Assembly (NCBI GenBank): GCA_030710605.1
Contig: CP092874.1
Coordinates: 66,743,881-66,807,880 of the forward strand
Direction: 5' to 3'
Length of the DNA: 64,000 nt
From: Cordylochernes scorpioides
Taxonomy: Eukaryota > Arthropoda > Arachnida > Pseudoscorpiones > Chernetidae
Shown in pieces: positions 43,526 through 54,324 of the stretch. How positions within the stretch are numbered: position 1 is the stretch's first letter; each line of letters opens with the position of its first letter. The position numbers and the translations under genes are program-made. The notes beneath the pieces are model-generated. The model saw only the letters and a program-made list of their open reading frames with translations, was not told the DNA's origin and did no database searches.

Positions 43526-44349
43526 TTCTAAGGTGCCATTTGTGCCATAAATTTCACTCAATGATATCAAGTTTAGTGATTTGTGAATGATATGTTGATT
43601 TGACAATGGCCTACATGTTGGTTAGGACCCTGAGTGGTCTTGGTTGCAGGAGACAACGGAGTTCACACACCTACTGTCTGTAATATCCTACATTCCCTTT
43701 ATCTTTACTTTAAATAAAACTACCATCCCCCTGAATTCAGATGTTGAATATAGCCTACAACTTGATAACATTGCAATCAGGTTTCAACAAAAAATCCACT
43801 CCAAATATTGGGGCCTTTGATCCGAGAAAGATCACAAGGACTCGGGAAATTTTCTTGGACATCATTAATCGTAAATGCATATTCATTAGTATTCAAGGTC
43901 AAGCATTTGATGTTATCAGTATGAAAATCCAATTGGATTCTGAGTTTTTTTTATAGTTGGCTTTCCTATCAAAATCTCGAGATCTTTAAGAAAACCCACA
44001 GTTACCTTGATTTTACGATTATCTGCTTCAAGTTCAAGGTCAATACATTCTGATGCAAAAATGTTATTTTGATCTATAGTTGTTAATTTTGTTTTTGAAG
44101 GATAGAGATTACTCTTTCATACAAAATCAATAGATGAACCAGGACCCCAAAATGCATTCAATCTCATTCTGTTAACATTAACCATAAACATTGAGTAAGG
44201 GGGAACAAGAAAAGTAAAAAAACATTTTTTGACAGAGGGAAAGACCAACCCTAATTCTCTATTTTTGGAAAAGTGAATCTTTTTTTCTAAAGGGCGAATG
44301 GAAGGCCTACATCTCTCAAGAACTTTTCTCAATTCTACAGTGGTGGAAA

Positions 44350-44940
44350 ATGGGATCACAACCAAGCATTGCTGCATCTCCCCAGGTAAGACGTGCAAGA
44401 TACCGGTTATCAAGACCCTCTCAGGAGCTCCCTGCAAGCCTAGCTGAAGAAATCCTAATAAGATATTGCCATTTAACGGCTTTATCAAATCAGGAGATGG
44501 GATCCTTGCGAAATGCCTCAATGAAATCATTCTTCCCAATCTCCATCTGCTACGACAGGATTATAAACCAGTTTAGAGGTTGTCATTATTTCACAAAAAT
44601 TCATTTACGTGACGGATTTTGACAAATAGGTCTAACTAAAGGATCCAAAAATGTTCAAGAAGGTCTGTACGAATTCACAAGGTTACCATTTGGTTAGAAA
44701 AATTCTCCTCCCAAATTCCAATACATAATGGCTGAAATACTGGGGGATCTGCTAGCTCGAAGAGTAGTTGTCTATATCGATGATATCTGTTGTGGTGCTT
44801 CCACTAAAGAAGAATGTGCAGCCCTAACCTTCAAGATTCTGATTAGACAGGCCAAATTTGATATGACCCTCAATCTGGGGGAAATTTCAGTTCTGTGTTC
44901 CTCAAGTGCAGTTACTAGGAAGAATAATAAATAGAGATTA
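44350..44940 (+). pseudogene. Gypsy-like reverse transcriptase remnant
   Basis: RGCHYFTKIHLRDGF near 44575-44620, then a stop and frame changes through YEFTRLPFG; then MAEILGDLLARRVVVYIDDI with the YIDD catalytic motif at about 44770-44785. Upstream QDYKPV corresponds to the DYRKLN region. Confidence 0.75.
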
Positions 44941-45054
44941 CAAACACATGAGAGATCTGGTGATCGAAAGGGTGAAGAACATGAGAAGGCCTTACAATTT
45001 GAAATCCCTGTTTCACTGACTTAACTGGGCATTTTAGGTCGTATATACCGAATT

Positions 45055-45322
45055 TAATACTCATTTCTTGATTTCTCAGGAAGCCTCTGGGACCAACAAT
45101 CTTTTTGGTCGCAGTGGTTACAGCCTACTCCACGCTGGCGAGCGCCAACAGCGCGAAACGCGTTCGTGGATGGCTTTTCTTGGTTTTTAAAGAAATTGGG
45201 TTGGCCAAATATCACGGAGCAAGCTAAATAAACGTTTAGTTTATTTTTGCTCCACTAGATGGCGCTCTGCCATCTAAAAAGCACATGTCCTCGTCGGTCA
45301 GTAGATGCCTTCTTTATTTTTA
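45055..45322 (+). mobile_element. 268-bp short derivative of the ORF1-only LINE
   Basis: Flanked by ATATACCGAATT at 45043-45054 and 45323-45334. Its first 70 bases (ATTTCTTGATTTCTCAGGAA, TTTTTGGTCGCAGTGG) match the leader at 48748-48815, and the rest matches the 3' region at 50290-50500 (GCGAGCGCCAACAGCGCGAA, ATGGCGCTCTGCCATC). It is therefore leader plus tail with the ORF removed. Confidence 0.82.
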
Positions 45323-45419
45323 ATATACCGAATTATGTTAAGATAATAAGGTCATTCGATGATTTGGAAAAAAAAAAAAAACTTTTTATACTTAGACAAA
45401 AGAATGTGAGGAGTCGTAT

Positions 45420-45840
45420 TTGAAATTGATTACATCCAATCCTATTTTGAAGATCCCCGAAGGTTCGCTTCAATTCGAGCTATTTACCAATGCTTCTTAC
45501 TATGGAACGGGAGCGATATTGTACCAATGAGAGATATTACAGAAAAGGAAACCGACAATTATGAGTAATAAGTTATTTTTCCTAAACGTCTACAAGAGCT
45601 GAACACAGAATTATTCTGTAACCCAAAAAGAATGTCTTGCTGTGTTGAAAGCAGTTGATCATCCCCGTGCATATTTGCAATGTGAACCTTTTACAGCTCA
45701 CACTGATCGTTGACTCACCTGCTTTCCTGTGGAGACAGACTCACCAGATGGCAACTTTTCCTTAGCTCGCTCGAGATGAATATATAAGATGCTGACGCCT
45801 TGTCGAGATTAGCCATTGATTTTCCAAGCGATACAAATGA
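45420..45840 (+). pseudogene. RNase H-like remnant of the gypsy element
   Basis: ELFTNASYYGTGAI near 45475 resembles the gypsy RNase H motif (usually TDASxxGxGAVL). Later KECLAVLKAVDH-type sequence near 45630 supports it. Many stops. Confidence 0.55.
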
Positions 45841-45949
45841 ATCCATATTATGGACGAATCACCAGAGCATTGATCTGAAGCTCGGAGATAACAGCAGGTA
45901 CTTGGTTCATCCCGAGGTTAAGAGATTTAATTTTTCTCTTGTATCATGA

Positions 45950-46570
45950 TGATCCTCTCTAAGGTATCCACTCCGGGTTTTGAGAACCTATCGTAACTTG
46001 AACCATAGATTCTACTGGGATAAGATTAAGAAAAACATACGTAATTATATAGCCTCTTGCTCTGTTTGTCAAAAGGTAAAGTTTAAATGCAAGTGCAGAC
46101 CGAATCATATGAGCCTGCTGCCACAATCACAAGAGCCTTTTCATACTGTGCATTTAGATTATGCCAAGGCTCCAACTAAGGGAGATACTAGATCATATTT
46201 TTGAATAGCAATAAATGAAGCAACAATTGAAGCCCACGATAAAGCTATGAAACAAGAAGGACGATCATTAATAAAATATTTTGAACAACATGGAAATCTT
46301 AAGAAAGTATAAATTATAATTACAGATCAAGGAAAATCATTTGTTCATGGAGAATTTTCAGAGAAGGGGGGGAAAATTTAAAAATAAAAGACTGAATAAC
46401 AACAACTTTCCATCATCCAGATGGAAATGGTCTGGCGGAAAGAACCATAAGAGAAATAAAGACCTTTCTCGCTTGTTACCCTCATTTCAGGAGGATGGAG
46501 GTTCTGCCTAGAGTGAACACAATTCGGTATCATAACTGCTCCTACAACTCTTTTCTAGGTGTCTCGCCTA
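45950..46570 (+). pseudogene. Integrase remnant, zinc-binding and core parts
   Basis: FYWDKIKKNIRNYIASC and SVCQKVKF (HHCC region), FHTVHLDYAK (first Asp of the core), ITDQGKSFVHGEF in a broken frame (second Asp), and DGNGLAERTIREIKTFL (catalytic Glu). The order is right; frames are interrupted. Confidence 0.75.
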
Positions 46571-46573
46571 TCC

Positions 46574-47160
46574 CTATATATATAAAAGTCAGTGTGTGTA
46601 TGTATGTATGTTTGTCGGCTATACACGTCCACAATACGTAACTAATCTGGCTGAAATTTTAACAGTATATAGAGTAGAATCTGGAAAAACTTATAGGCAA
46701 ATTTTCAGGCTTCTACCTCGAATATACTTAAAGTTATTAACAAAAAAAATCCCTATTTCACTCGCAACCAGCGCCTCACTGTGGTAACTTCGAGAAGTAA
46801 AGTTGAGGAAGGATGGACTACGTGGGGCAACGGAGGATTGGTGGAGTTGGGACCGTTACAAGAGCGACGACCTTGAGTGACGTAACGATGGAGTAGGGGC
46901 AAGAAATCACTTGCTATAATTTTATGTATAATCAAATAAAAAATATATTTATATAAAAAATAGAAATAATGCAATTTTCAAATACATATCGTTGGGAAAA
47001 TTTACATTTTTATTTAATATTTTAAAAACTTGCAAAGTTTGTAGCGGGACGTTTGAGAAGAGTGACATACACGGCGTCAATTCATAGTTGTAACGAATAG
47101 TATTTGAATAAAACATTTAATAGGGCAAAACCCGGGCGTTGCCTGGGTCATTCGGCTAGT
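46574..47160 (-). mobile_element. RTE-like element copy in the gypsy integrase
   Basis: Minus-strand head ACTAGCCGAATGACCCAGGC with CAACGCCCGGGTTTTGCCC, and plus-strand left end TATATATATAAAAGTCAGTG. Same head type as 9585 and 21985 but without tRNA. Confidence 0.65.
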
Positions 47161-47289
47161 ATTTAAATATACGAAACAATCTCCAAGTTTACCTGCTGAT
47201 GAGGAGCTTGGTATAACTTTCAAACTTGAAGAAAAGGAAAGAGACATAAAGGGAGAACACCAATATCGGCAAAAAAAAAAAACGAATAT

Positions 47290-47527
47290 TATTTTAATCG
47301 CAAACAAAGGTCTGAGCTAAAGATTGGAGATTATGTGTTGGTACATCCTCAGAGGAGAGGAAAAGAAAGGCACCAAACAGGACTACACGAGGTTTGCCAT
47401 GTAACTGAAATGACCGTTTTGTCAAGTATATCGAATACTGTTTCCATGATCGTCCGACTAGAATCGCTCACATATCCAATGTCCAGCCGTTCAACATCCG
47501 GACAAAGGGAACCACTATGGAAATGAA
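47290..47527 (+). pseudogene. Integrase C-terminal remnant
   Basis: YFNRKQRSELKIGDYVLVHP resembles the GPY/F-adjacent region of gypsy integrases (xFKxGDxVLVxxP). Resumes after the RTE-like insertion. Confidence 0.55.
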
Positions 47528-48059
47528 ATTATCTCAGAAGTGATGACAGATCTTCGGTAGCGGGTGCTATAGTGATTCCATATGCTGATTTGTTCTTTTT
47601 TTTTTATGAAGAAAAATTCCATAAATATGTAGATATGTATAATTTGCATTAGAGAAAAGAAAGGTTATGTAAATATAAAAAGGATACACACATACAGCTT
47701 TATCGGTCTTATACAGATACACCACAGGAAGAAATAATAGATGGAGATCCTATACTCCAGATAGCGCAGAGTCCAACAACTTCCAAGTCCGACGCATGTC
47801 TAGTGGCCACACCGTGCATAGGTTAGCGTATTCTTACTTTTTAATATTGATGATCGACGTATATTTATTCCTTGTTTCAACATATTCTAAACGGTCTAAT
47901 CGTTGTTCGGTTTAATATATTTTGTCAGAGTTTCTTTCATGGTCTTTTTCGCTATGTAGCAATCATGTAAATATTGTTAATGAGGATAGGAGTGCCTGAG
48001 CGAAGGAGTTAAAGAACTCAAGCTCAGAGGAAAAATTGGTTATAAGTGCCTGAGCGAAG
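47528..48059. other. Region after gypsy integrase, unassigned
   Basis: Includes AT-rich stretches and a few short frames. Probably the 3' part of the gypsy element; no LTR pair found. Confidence 0.4.
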
Positions 48060-48318
48060 GATAAAGAACTCAAGCTCAGATGAAAAGAATAAAAGGATAA
48101 ATAAGTTGATAAGAAGCCTGTTATAGAAACTGAAGAAAGTTAAAAGGCTCAAGAAGTTGATAAGAGGCCTGTTATAGAAGTTGAAAAGGTTAAAGAAGTT
48201 GATAAGAAGCTTGTTATAGAAGCTGAATAAAGTGAAAAGGTTAAAGAAGTTGATAAAAAGCCCGTGGTAGAAACTGAAGAAAGTGAAAAGGCTAAAGTTA
48301 TCAAAAATATTGGTGATT
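48060..48318 (+). pseudogene. Degenerate repetitive charged ORF
   Basis: Plus-strand frame reads repeated EVDKKPVIETEESEKVK-like 17-20 residue units, with three in-frame stops, ending VIKNIGD and TAG. Upstream there is a 33-base DNA repeat (GTGCCTGAGCGAAGGA...AAGAACTCAAGCTCAGA). Function unknown; it could be the 3' end of the gypsy element or captured sequence. Confidence 0.5.
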
Positions 48319-48582
48319 AGCATAATAGTTCAGGATAATTGCTCCGATTGAAGTTAGTATATTTTTATGTATCATATTATCATAATAGAATAAAGCTAAT
48401 TATGTTAAATTCATCAGATCTTGTCGCTCACTACCTCCAGAATATCACCTGCCTACTGTAACTACAATAGTTCGATACAAAATTTATTTATTTATTTCTC
48501 AATTCTTCTTTTTTTGAAATATCTTTTCTTTTTTACGACAGATGTCGACTTTGGGTAATCCGGATATATATATCTTTTAGTG

Positions 48583-50549
48583 TAGTTTATTTTTGCTCCA
48601 CTAGATGGCGCTCTGCCATCAAAAAAGCACATGTGCTCGTGGTCAGGAGATGCCTTCTTTATTTTTAATATCAACACCTGACCCACTTATCTTTTTTTTT
48701 TCTATTGTTTTTTCATGTGTTAAGCGTCTTTACGCAAATTTGGCCTTAAATACCCATTTCTTGATTTTTCGGGAAGCCATTGGGACCAAACATATTTTTG
48801 GTCGCAGTGGTGTGTTTCAAAACACCTTTTTATTCACATTGTCGGCTGTATACATGAATCCTGCCAAGAAGAAAAAGAAGGCCTACAAGCCCATCGTGAA
48901 CGTCGCCGACCTAGAGAGGGAAGATGAGATGGTGATCTCACGCAACTGCAGCATCCTGAGCTCCATTGGCCATCCTGCCCTGAAATCCCTGCATGAGGAC
49001 CTGATCCGCTACATCGCCTCGCGGACTCAAATGATCAAGGCCCTCGCTACCGAAGTAGAGAACCTCACTGACACCCTCGAGTCCTTCGCAGAGTTGGACG
49101 AAATTGAGGAGGCCAACAAGCCCAAGACTGCTTGCCGCGGCACTCAAACCTGCCCTGCTCCTTCCTGCAAGGAAACCAGCTCCCAGACTGACCCAATCAA
49201 GCCCGCCACTCCTGCTCCTGCTGCTCTCCCTGCCAAGAAGCCTGCCTCCACCTTGCCTGCTCCTGCTCCAACCAAAAGGAAGCAGTCTGAGGCTCCCAAC
49301 CCGCCTGCAAAGAGGACAAACCTGAATGGTCCTTCAAAACCTGCGCCTTCCCGCGTATCCAAGCCTGCGGCCGCCCAAGTGATCCTCCATGGAGAAAAAT
49401 CGGCGGCCCACACAGTGGTCATCTCTGATGACCCACAGGGGGAGATGCTAAAAGCTGTCGCGCTGCCCACACTCTCCCCCAAGGCGTTTGGGCCTCCCTG
49501 CACACCAAGGGGAAGCTGGTCCTCCACTCCAGTAATCCTGACACCATCCCTGAGGTGACAACCTCCCTGGCCAGCAAGTTGAATGGAATGAAGGTCCGCC
49601 AGCAGAAGGAGATCCTGCCACGGATCTGCCTCTTCAAAGTGGATGAGGAGACATCCAACTCCACAATTGAGGAGACCTTCCCGGAAACCGCTGCTGTTAG
49701 AAAACTTCCTGGGGACAAGGTGGTGCGCGTGGCGCACCGTTCTGCACCCAGAAGCGGGACCTGCACCGCCTTCATCGAGTTGGACCTCAAGACCTTTAGA
49801 GCCCTGGGCGTTCGCGGGAGAATCGTGGTTGATGGAGTAATCCTCAACTTCGAGGAGTCCATCCACGCCCGCGTCTGCTTCCTCTGTTGTGGCTTCGGCC
49901 ACAACTCTGCCCAATGCTCCAGAGCTCCTAAGTGCTTCCACTGCGGTCAAGACTGCCATGAAGGCCGCGCCTGCCCATCCATTGCTGACCAGCGCACCTC
50001 CAAATGTGCCAACTGCTGCTCCAAGGGCTTTCCTGACAAGCACGAGGCGAGAGCCTCAAGCTGCCCCATCCTGAAGTCTAGGGCCCTCAAGTTCTAGGCT
50101 TCAAGGACCTTCTGCCTCCAATTCCATCTGCCACTTCTACTGGCGCTGTTCCCCTGCTTGCCCAACGTTTCCACTACCCCTGCGACACATCTCCTGCAGT
50201 CAGATCCTAGGGTCCCTTGCCACCTGACATCGCGCTTGGGCTCAAAAATCATAACTTTTGGTTAGTAGCCCGTAAAAACCATATTTTCTCTGGTCGCAGT
50301 GGTTACAGTCTTCTCCACTGACGAGCGCCAACAGCGCGAAACGCGTTCTTGGATGGCTTTTCTTGATTTATCAAGAAATTGGGTTGGCCAAATATCACGG
50401 AGCAAGTTAAATAAACGTTTAGTTTATTTTTGCTCCACTAGACGGCGCTCTGCCATCTAAAAAGCACATGTACTCGAGGTCAGGAGATGCCTTCTTTATT
50501 TTTAATATCAACACTTGACCCACTTATCTTTTATTTTTTTCTATTGTTT

Positions 50550-50555
<6 letters not shown>
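48583..50555 (+). mobile_element. ORF1-only LINE derivative between direct repeats
   Basis: A zinc-knuckle ORF1 (48854-50097) is followed by about 320 bases of non-coding 3' sequence and a tail, with no ORF2. A 134-136 base segment (TAGTTTATTTTTGCTCCACT to CTATTGTTTTTTCAT) occurs at both 48583-48716 and 50420-50555, either as tandem element tails or as LTR-like repeats. GC content is well above the surroundings. Confidence 0.75.
48854..50097 (+). pseudogene. R1/LOA-like LINE ORF1 (gag-like) with one frameshift
   Basis: Starts MNPAKKKKKAYKPIV; coiled-coil-like segment about residues 30-80; long Pro/Ala/Lys linker (residues 95-190). A single frameshift near 49480 leads to VWASLHTKGKLVLHS and then KEILPRICLFKVDEET, FRALGVRGRIVVDG and three zinc knuckles: CFLCCGFGHNSAQC, CFHCGQDCHEGRAC and CANCCSKGF...H...C. 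Ends LKSRALKF, TAG. This organisation is known for R1, LOA and Jockey ORF1 RNA-binding proteins. Otherwise intact, so recently active or maintained. Confidence 0.85.

Positions 50556-50580
<25 letters not shown>
50554..50580. repeat. (AT)n microsatellite
   Basis: About 13 AT units directly after the tail of the ORF1-only element. Confidence 0.9.
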
Positions 50581-50587
<7 letters not shown>

Positions 50588-50633
50588 GGTGTGTGATGAA
50601 GTTTTGTTGAATTTGTCGACATAAAAGTTTATA

Positions 50634-51004
50634 GAACGAAGTTTGACAACTATACCGCAAATTTTGAATGATAAATCTAAATTTATTTTAAGGATAAATA
50701 ACGATTATTTCTAACCTTAGGGATGAAGTATGATAGGATGAATTGTGAAGAGTAATGATAAACGGAAAAATAAAGTGTCCAGGGATGGGTAGTCTAGTGG
50801 ACATGGCATCTGCCCGGTAAGCGGAACACTGTGGGTTCGTTTCCCATCCCTGGACACTTTATTTTTCCGTTTATCATTACTCTTCACAATTCATCCTATC
50901 ATACTTCATCCCTAAGGCTAGAAATAATTGTTATTTCTCTTTAAAATAAATTCTGATTTTTCGTTCAAAAGAAACATTTACGGTAAAAATGTCAAACTTC
51001 GTTT
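50634..51004. repeat. Hairpin element with a tRNA-like tip
   Basis: Inverted repeat of about 150-base arms. The inner 71 bases per arm (50715-50785 and 50847-50917) are exact reverse complements; the outer parts (GAACGAAGTTTGAC / GTCAAACTTCGTT) are diverged. The loop is the tRNA-like sequence at 50778-50855, whose acceptor stem is continuous with the arms. Confidence 0.9.
50778..50855 (+). tRNA. tRNA-like sequence, possibly tRNA-Thr (GGT) pseudogene
   Basis: TCCAGGG pairs with CCCTGGA; A-box match TAGTCTAGTGG; B-box-like GGTTCGTTTCC; anticodon stem TCTGC/GCGGA (one G-T) around loop CCGGTAA would give anticodon GGT. T stem GTGGG/CCCAT has weak pairing, and the D region is about 5 bases too long for a regular cloverleaf, so it is more likely tRNA-derived than functional. 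Confidence 0.5.
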
Positions 51005-51050
51005 TACAATCATAAGCCGCATTATATTGTATTATAAAAGTTTATCTTGT

Positions 51051-51663
51051 TAAACAAATCCATACAGAGCTAAGGACTTTAGGAGCAAGACTAGAAACTA
51101 GATTACAAAACATTGAACAAAATTTCGAGGAATGGGATCAAAGATTAACCGTTATCGAAATTTCACAGAAAACATGTTTGGAATTAGCCACAAAAAACGA
51201 TTTAAGAATAAAAGTCTAGAGGATCATGGTGATATGTTGGACAGGAAAATAAGGGAAAATAACCTTATATTTTACGGTATAAATGGGCCCGAAGCCGAAA
51301 ACTCAGATGAAACTAGTTAAGGCGATAAATGAAAAGATGCAAATACAAGTCGAATCGGAAATAACGCGTTGTCATCGACTTTCAAGGAAAGCTAACGCGC
51401 CAATTTTGGTTGAAATACCGAAACAAACCACAAGAATTGCACTACTTAGGAATTCCTATAAATTCAGAGATGATAAAATATTTATAAACAAAGATTACGC
51501 TTTGAAGACCCGAGAACAACGCCGCATCCTGATTTCTAAGAAGAGAGAACTATCTGAAAAAGGAATACGCTCAAAATTTAGAGACAATAAGCTTCTTGCA
51601 AATGGACAAAAATACGAAGTCGTTGACGGTAGAGTGGTTGGTGAAAAAGGCTCTACATTATAG
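51051..51663 (+). pseudogene. LINE ORF1, frameshifted
   Basis: The first frame reads TELRTLGARLETRLQNIEQN, a clear coiled coil. After shifts near 51220 and 51320: DRKIRENNLIFYGINGPEAE and KAINEKMQIQVESEITRC, HRLSRKANAPILVEIP, like the RRM-like/L1-type ORF1 fold. Ends VVGEKGSTL. Confidence 0.75.
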
Positions 51664-51789
51664 CAGTCGACGCAGCCCCGAATTGATGTTGACAACTCAG
51701 AAACTTTACAGACACTACAAAATAAAATACATACAAATAAAGATTCACAAAAAAGTTTTAAGATTATTAATACCTTTAAAAAACCAAAA

Positions 51790-52578
51790 GTTACGGTAAA
51801 CACAATAATAAGCTGGAATATAAATGGACCCTTTAGGATGCTCTCTGTTTTTTCACTTCTCGAGTACATTAAAAACTACGAGATATTCGCTTTACTTGAA
51901 ACATGGTGTATAAACTTCACAAATATAACATTAAAGGATTTCCAAATTTTTGAACACCCGGCAACTAAGACCACAGAAAGAGGAAGGGGATCAGGAGGAA
52001 TAATTGTGGGTGTCAAAAAAGGGGAACATTACAGGTTGCACAGTACAGAAAAGGATAACATCTGGATATCGATTTTCTTATCACAAAACATAGGAACCAG
52101 CAAACCTATCACCTGCTTGATATTTGTATATCTCCCTCCAAACGAACTGTACCAGAATAACTTAGTTAGATTAACTAAATATATGGAAAAACAGATAACC
52201 GACGGGGGGGGGGAAAGAACTAATTCTAATTGGGGATTTAAATATTAGAACTGGAGGGCTCGGGGGACTGTATAATCCAACTGATTTTAACTCTCTTTAG
52301 TTTCCGAAAGAAAAGCAAGAGATCTAATAATTTCACCACTGGCTGAAGGACTTCTCGAGTTTCTCGAGGACAATTCGCTGACAATAATCAACGGAAGATC
52401 AACAGGAGACAGAGAGGGAGACTTTACATATGTTTCGGAGAGAGGCTCATCAACTATTGATTACTGCATAGTTTCACAAGGAATACTGGAAAAAATATCA
52501 GACTTCAGGATAGAAACTCAGATGTATTCAGATCACCTTCCTCTTACCCTGAAGATAACAGTCCAAAACACTTTTTAA
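51790..52578 (+). pseudogene. AP-endonuclease domain of the LINE
   Basis: ISWNINGP (N-terminal Asn), IFALLETW (metal-binding Glu), then a G run at 52205 causes a frame break, LILIGDLNIRTG (Asp/Asn pair), and after another shift NGRSTGDREGDFTYVSERG and MYSDHLPLTL (SDH motif). All key endonuclease motifs are recognisable in order. Confidence 0.82.
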
Positions 52579-53040
52579 AATAAATCCAAGGTAGAAGAAT
52601 ATGGTGTTACGAGATACAGATGGACAGCTGAGGGAATTAAGACATTTAAACAGGAATTAAAGGAAATACAAGTAGTAAAAATATCAAACCTCGATAGCTT
52701 CGTAAATACTTTCACTCAAAGAATTACTGAGGCAATGTCAACATCAGGAATAATGTACTTAACTAAGGGTGCCCCCGGAGAATCTGAACCATGGTTTGAC
52801 AAAAACTGTTACGAGATGAAAAAGTTAACAAAATAAAGTCTGAAGGAATACCGTAGAACCAACAGAAAGGAAGACCTTGAAAGCTATGCTCTGCATAGAA
52901 AGAAATATCTCGGTTTATTAGATGAAAAAAAGGAAGAAATATATTCAGGAAAAACAAGAAATATTGAGATATATAAAAGATTCAAAGTCCTTTGAATTGC
53001 GCTATTTAAAAGAGCAACAAAAATTCAAGGAGAAATTACT

Positions 53041-54324
53041 GTACAGGAATGGCACGATTTTTATTGCGAATTAATGAGTATTGAGAAAAAAGAGAAGATT
53101 TGTAATATAGAAGTGAGGATTTCGCCGAGCGATCCAATACTTGATCCAGTGATAAGTTCTGAAGAGATAGGCAGGACAATCAGAGATTTGAAAAATAACA
53201 AGGCAAGTGGACCTGATGACATCCCCAATGAAATAATAAAAGTACTCCCAGACTCATACATGGATTTATTAGAACAATTTTACAATAGAGCTCTGATAAT
53301 GGGACACTATCCTACAATATGGACTAAATCGATCGTACATCCAATCTTTAAAAGCGGTGACAAAGACAACCCTTCAAATTATCGTGGTATAGCACTGATA
53401 AGCAATTTATCGGATCTTTTTACGACAATACTAAGATCAAGACTGAATGAATGAGTAGAAAGAAGTAACGTCATTCCAGAAAATCAGGCGGGTTTCCGAA
53501 GGGGTCGATCGTGTGTGGATCTGATATTCACATTGACCACTCTAATACAACTATCACTGAGGAAAAAGAGAGGAAAATTATATGTATTTTTTGTTGATTT
53601 GAGAGAAGCATTTGATATAGTTCCTCACTCATTACTTTGGAAGAAATTAACCATTCTGGGCGTGAACTATCAATTTATACACGCAATTAGAAATTACTAC
53701 GAACAGGCGACTGTGGCAGTCAGATGGAGGGGATCAATTACAGAAAATATCAAGATACATTCGGGAGTTTTACAAGGAGAGCCACTATCGCCATTACTTT
53801 TTATATTATTCATGACGGACCTGATTAAAATGTATAACAACTCAGATCTGACGAGTGTATACCTGCCGGAATTTGGTGACGTTCACCTGCTGATGTATGC
53901 AGATGATATTGCTATTATAGGGGAGCCGAGGATAAACCTCCAAAAAAAGATTAATATATTGAAAGAATATCTTGGTGAGAACTATATGACACTGAACGAG
54001 TCCAAATCGAAGGTTATGGTATTTCGCAATGGTGGTAAACCCTCAAGAGAAGATAGATGGTACTGGAATGGTAAACCTCTGATGGTAACAAGAAGATATA
54101 ATTACTTGGGATACCCTCTGGTCAGTACAACTAAAACCACTCAAGCCGCAAACTTTTTCAAAGGAAAAGCACTTGCGGCAATAAATGCTACAACCCCACA
54201 ATATTAGCAAAATCGAAAATTAATTCATTAAACTCTGCAATGAAACTGTTTGATTCTATTGTGACGGCTGTTTTGATGTATGCTGCTCCAATTTGGGCAA
54301 CAGCATAAAGATTTATTGGATCAT
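53041..54324 (+). pseudogene. LINE reverse transcriptase, 5' portion
   Basis: KNNKASGPDDIPNEIIKV, NYRGIALISNLSDLF, one stop at 53452, NQAGFRRGRSCVDLIFTL, FVDLREAFDIVPHSLLW, GVLQGEPLSPLLFILFM and LLMYADDIAIIG with the YADD active site. Frame open from 53515 to 54207. Interrupted by the nested LINE at 54325. Confidence 0.88.

Larger units (their letters stand above)
43733..48320 (+). mobile_element. Decayed Ty3/gypsy-like retrotransposon (pol remnants)
   Basis: Order reverse transcriptase, RNase H-like segment, integrase fits gypsy pol. Numerous stops and frameshifts. Interrupted by a 268-bp element (45055-45322) and an RTE-like copy (46574-47160). I did not find paired LTRs, so the ends are approximate. 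Confidence 0.65.

Noticed and set aside
42633..43550. Open frames of 111-189 codons on both strands with 34-residue repeats
   Set aside because: Product of the 102-base A-A-B minisatellite period, open on both strands at once.
43733..48320. Endogenous retrovirus with envelope
   Set aside because: Only pol-type motifs are visible; the repeat-rich segment after integrase has no signal peptide or membrane segment, so gypsy-like retrotransposon is the safer call.
49144..50043. 299-codon minus-strand frame
   Set aside because: Antisense shadow of the GC-rich zinc-knuckle ORF1; the plus strand has recognisable motifs and the minus strand none.
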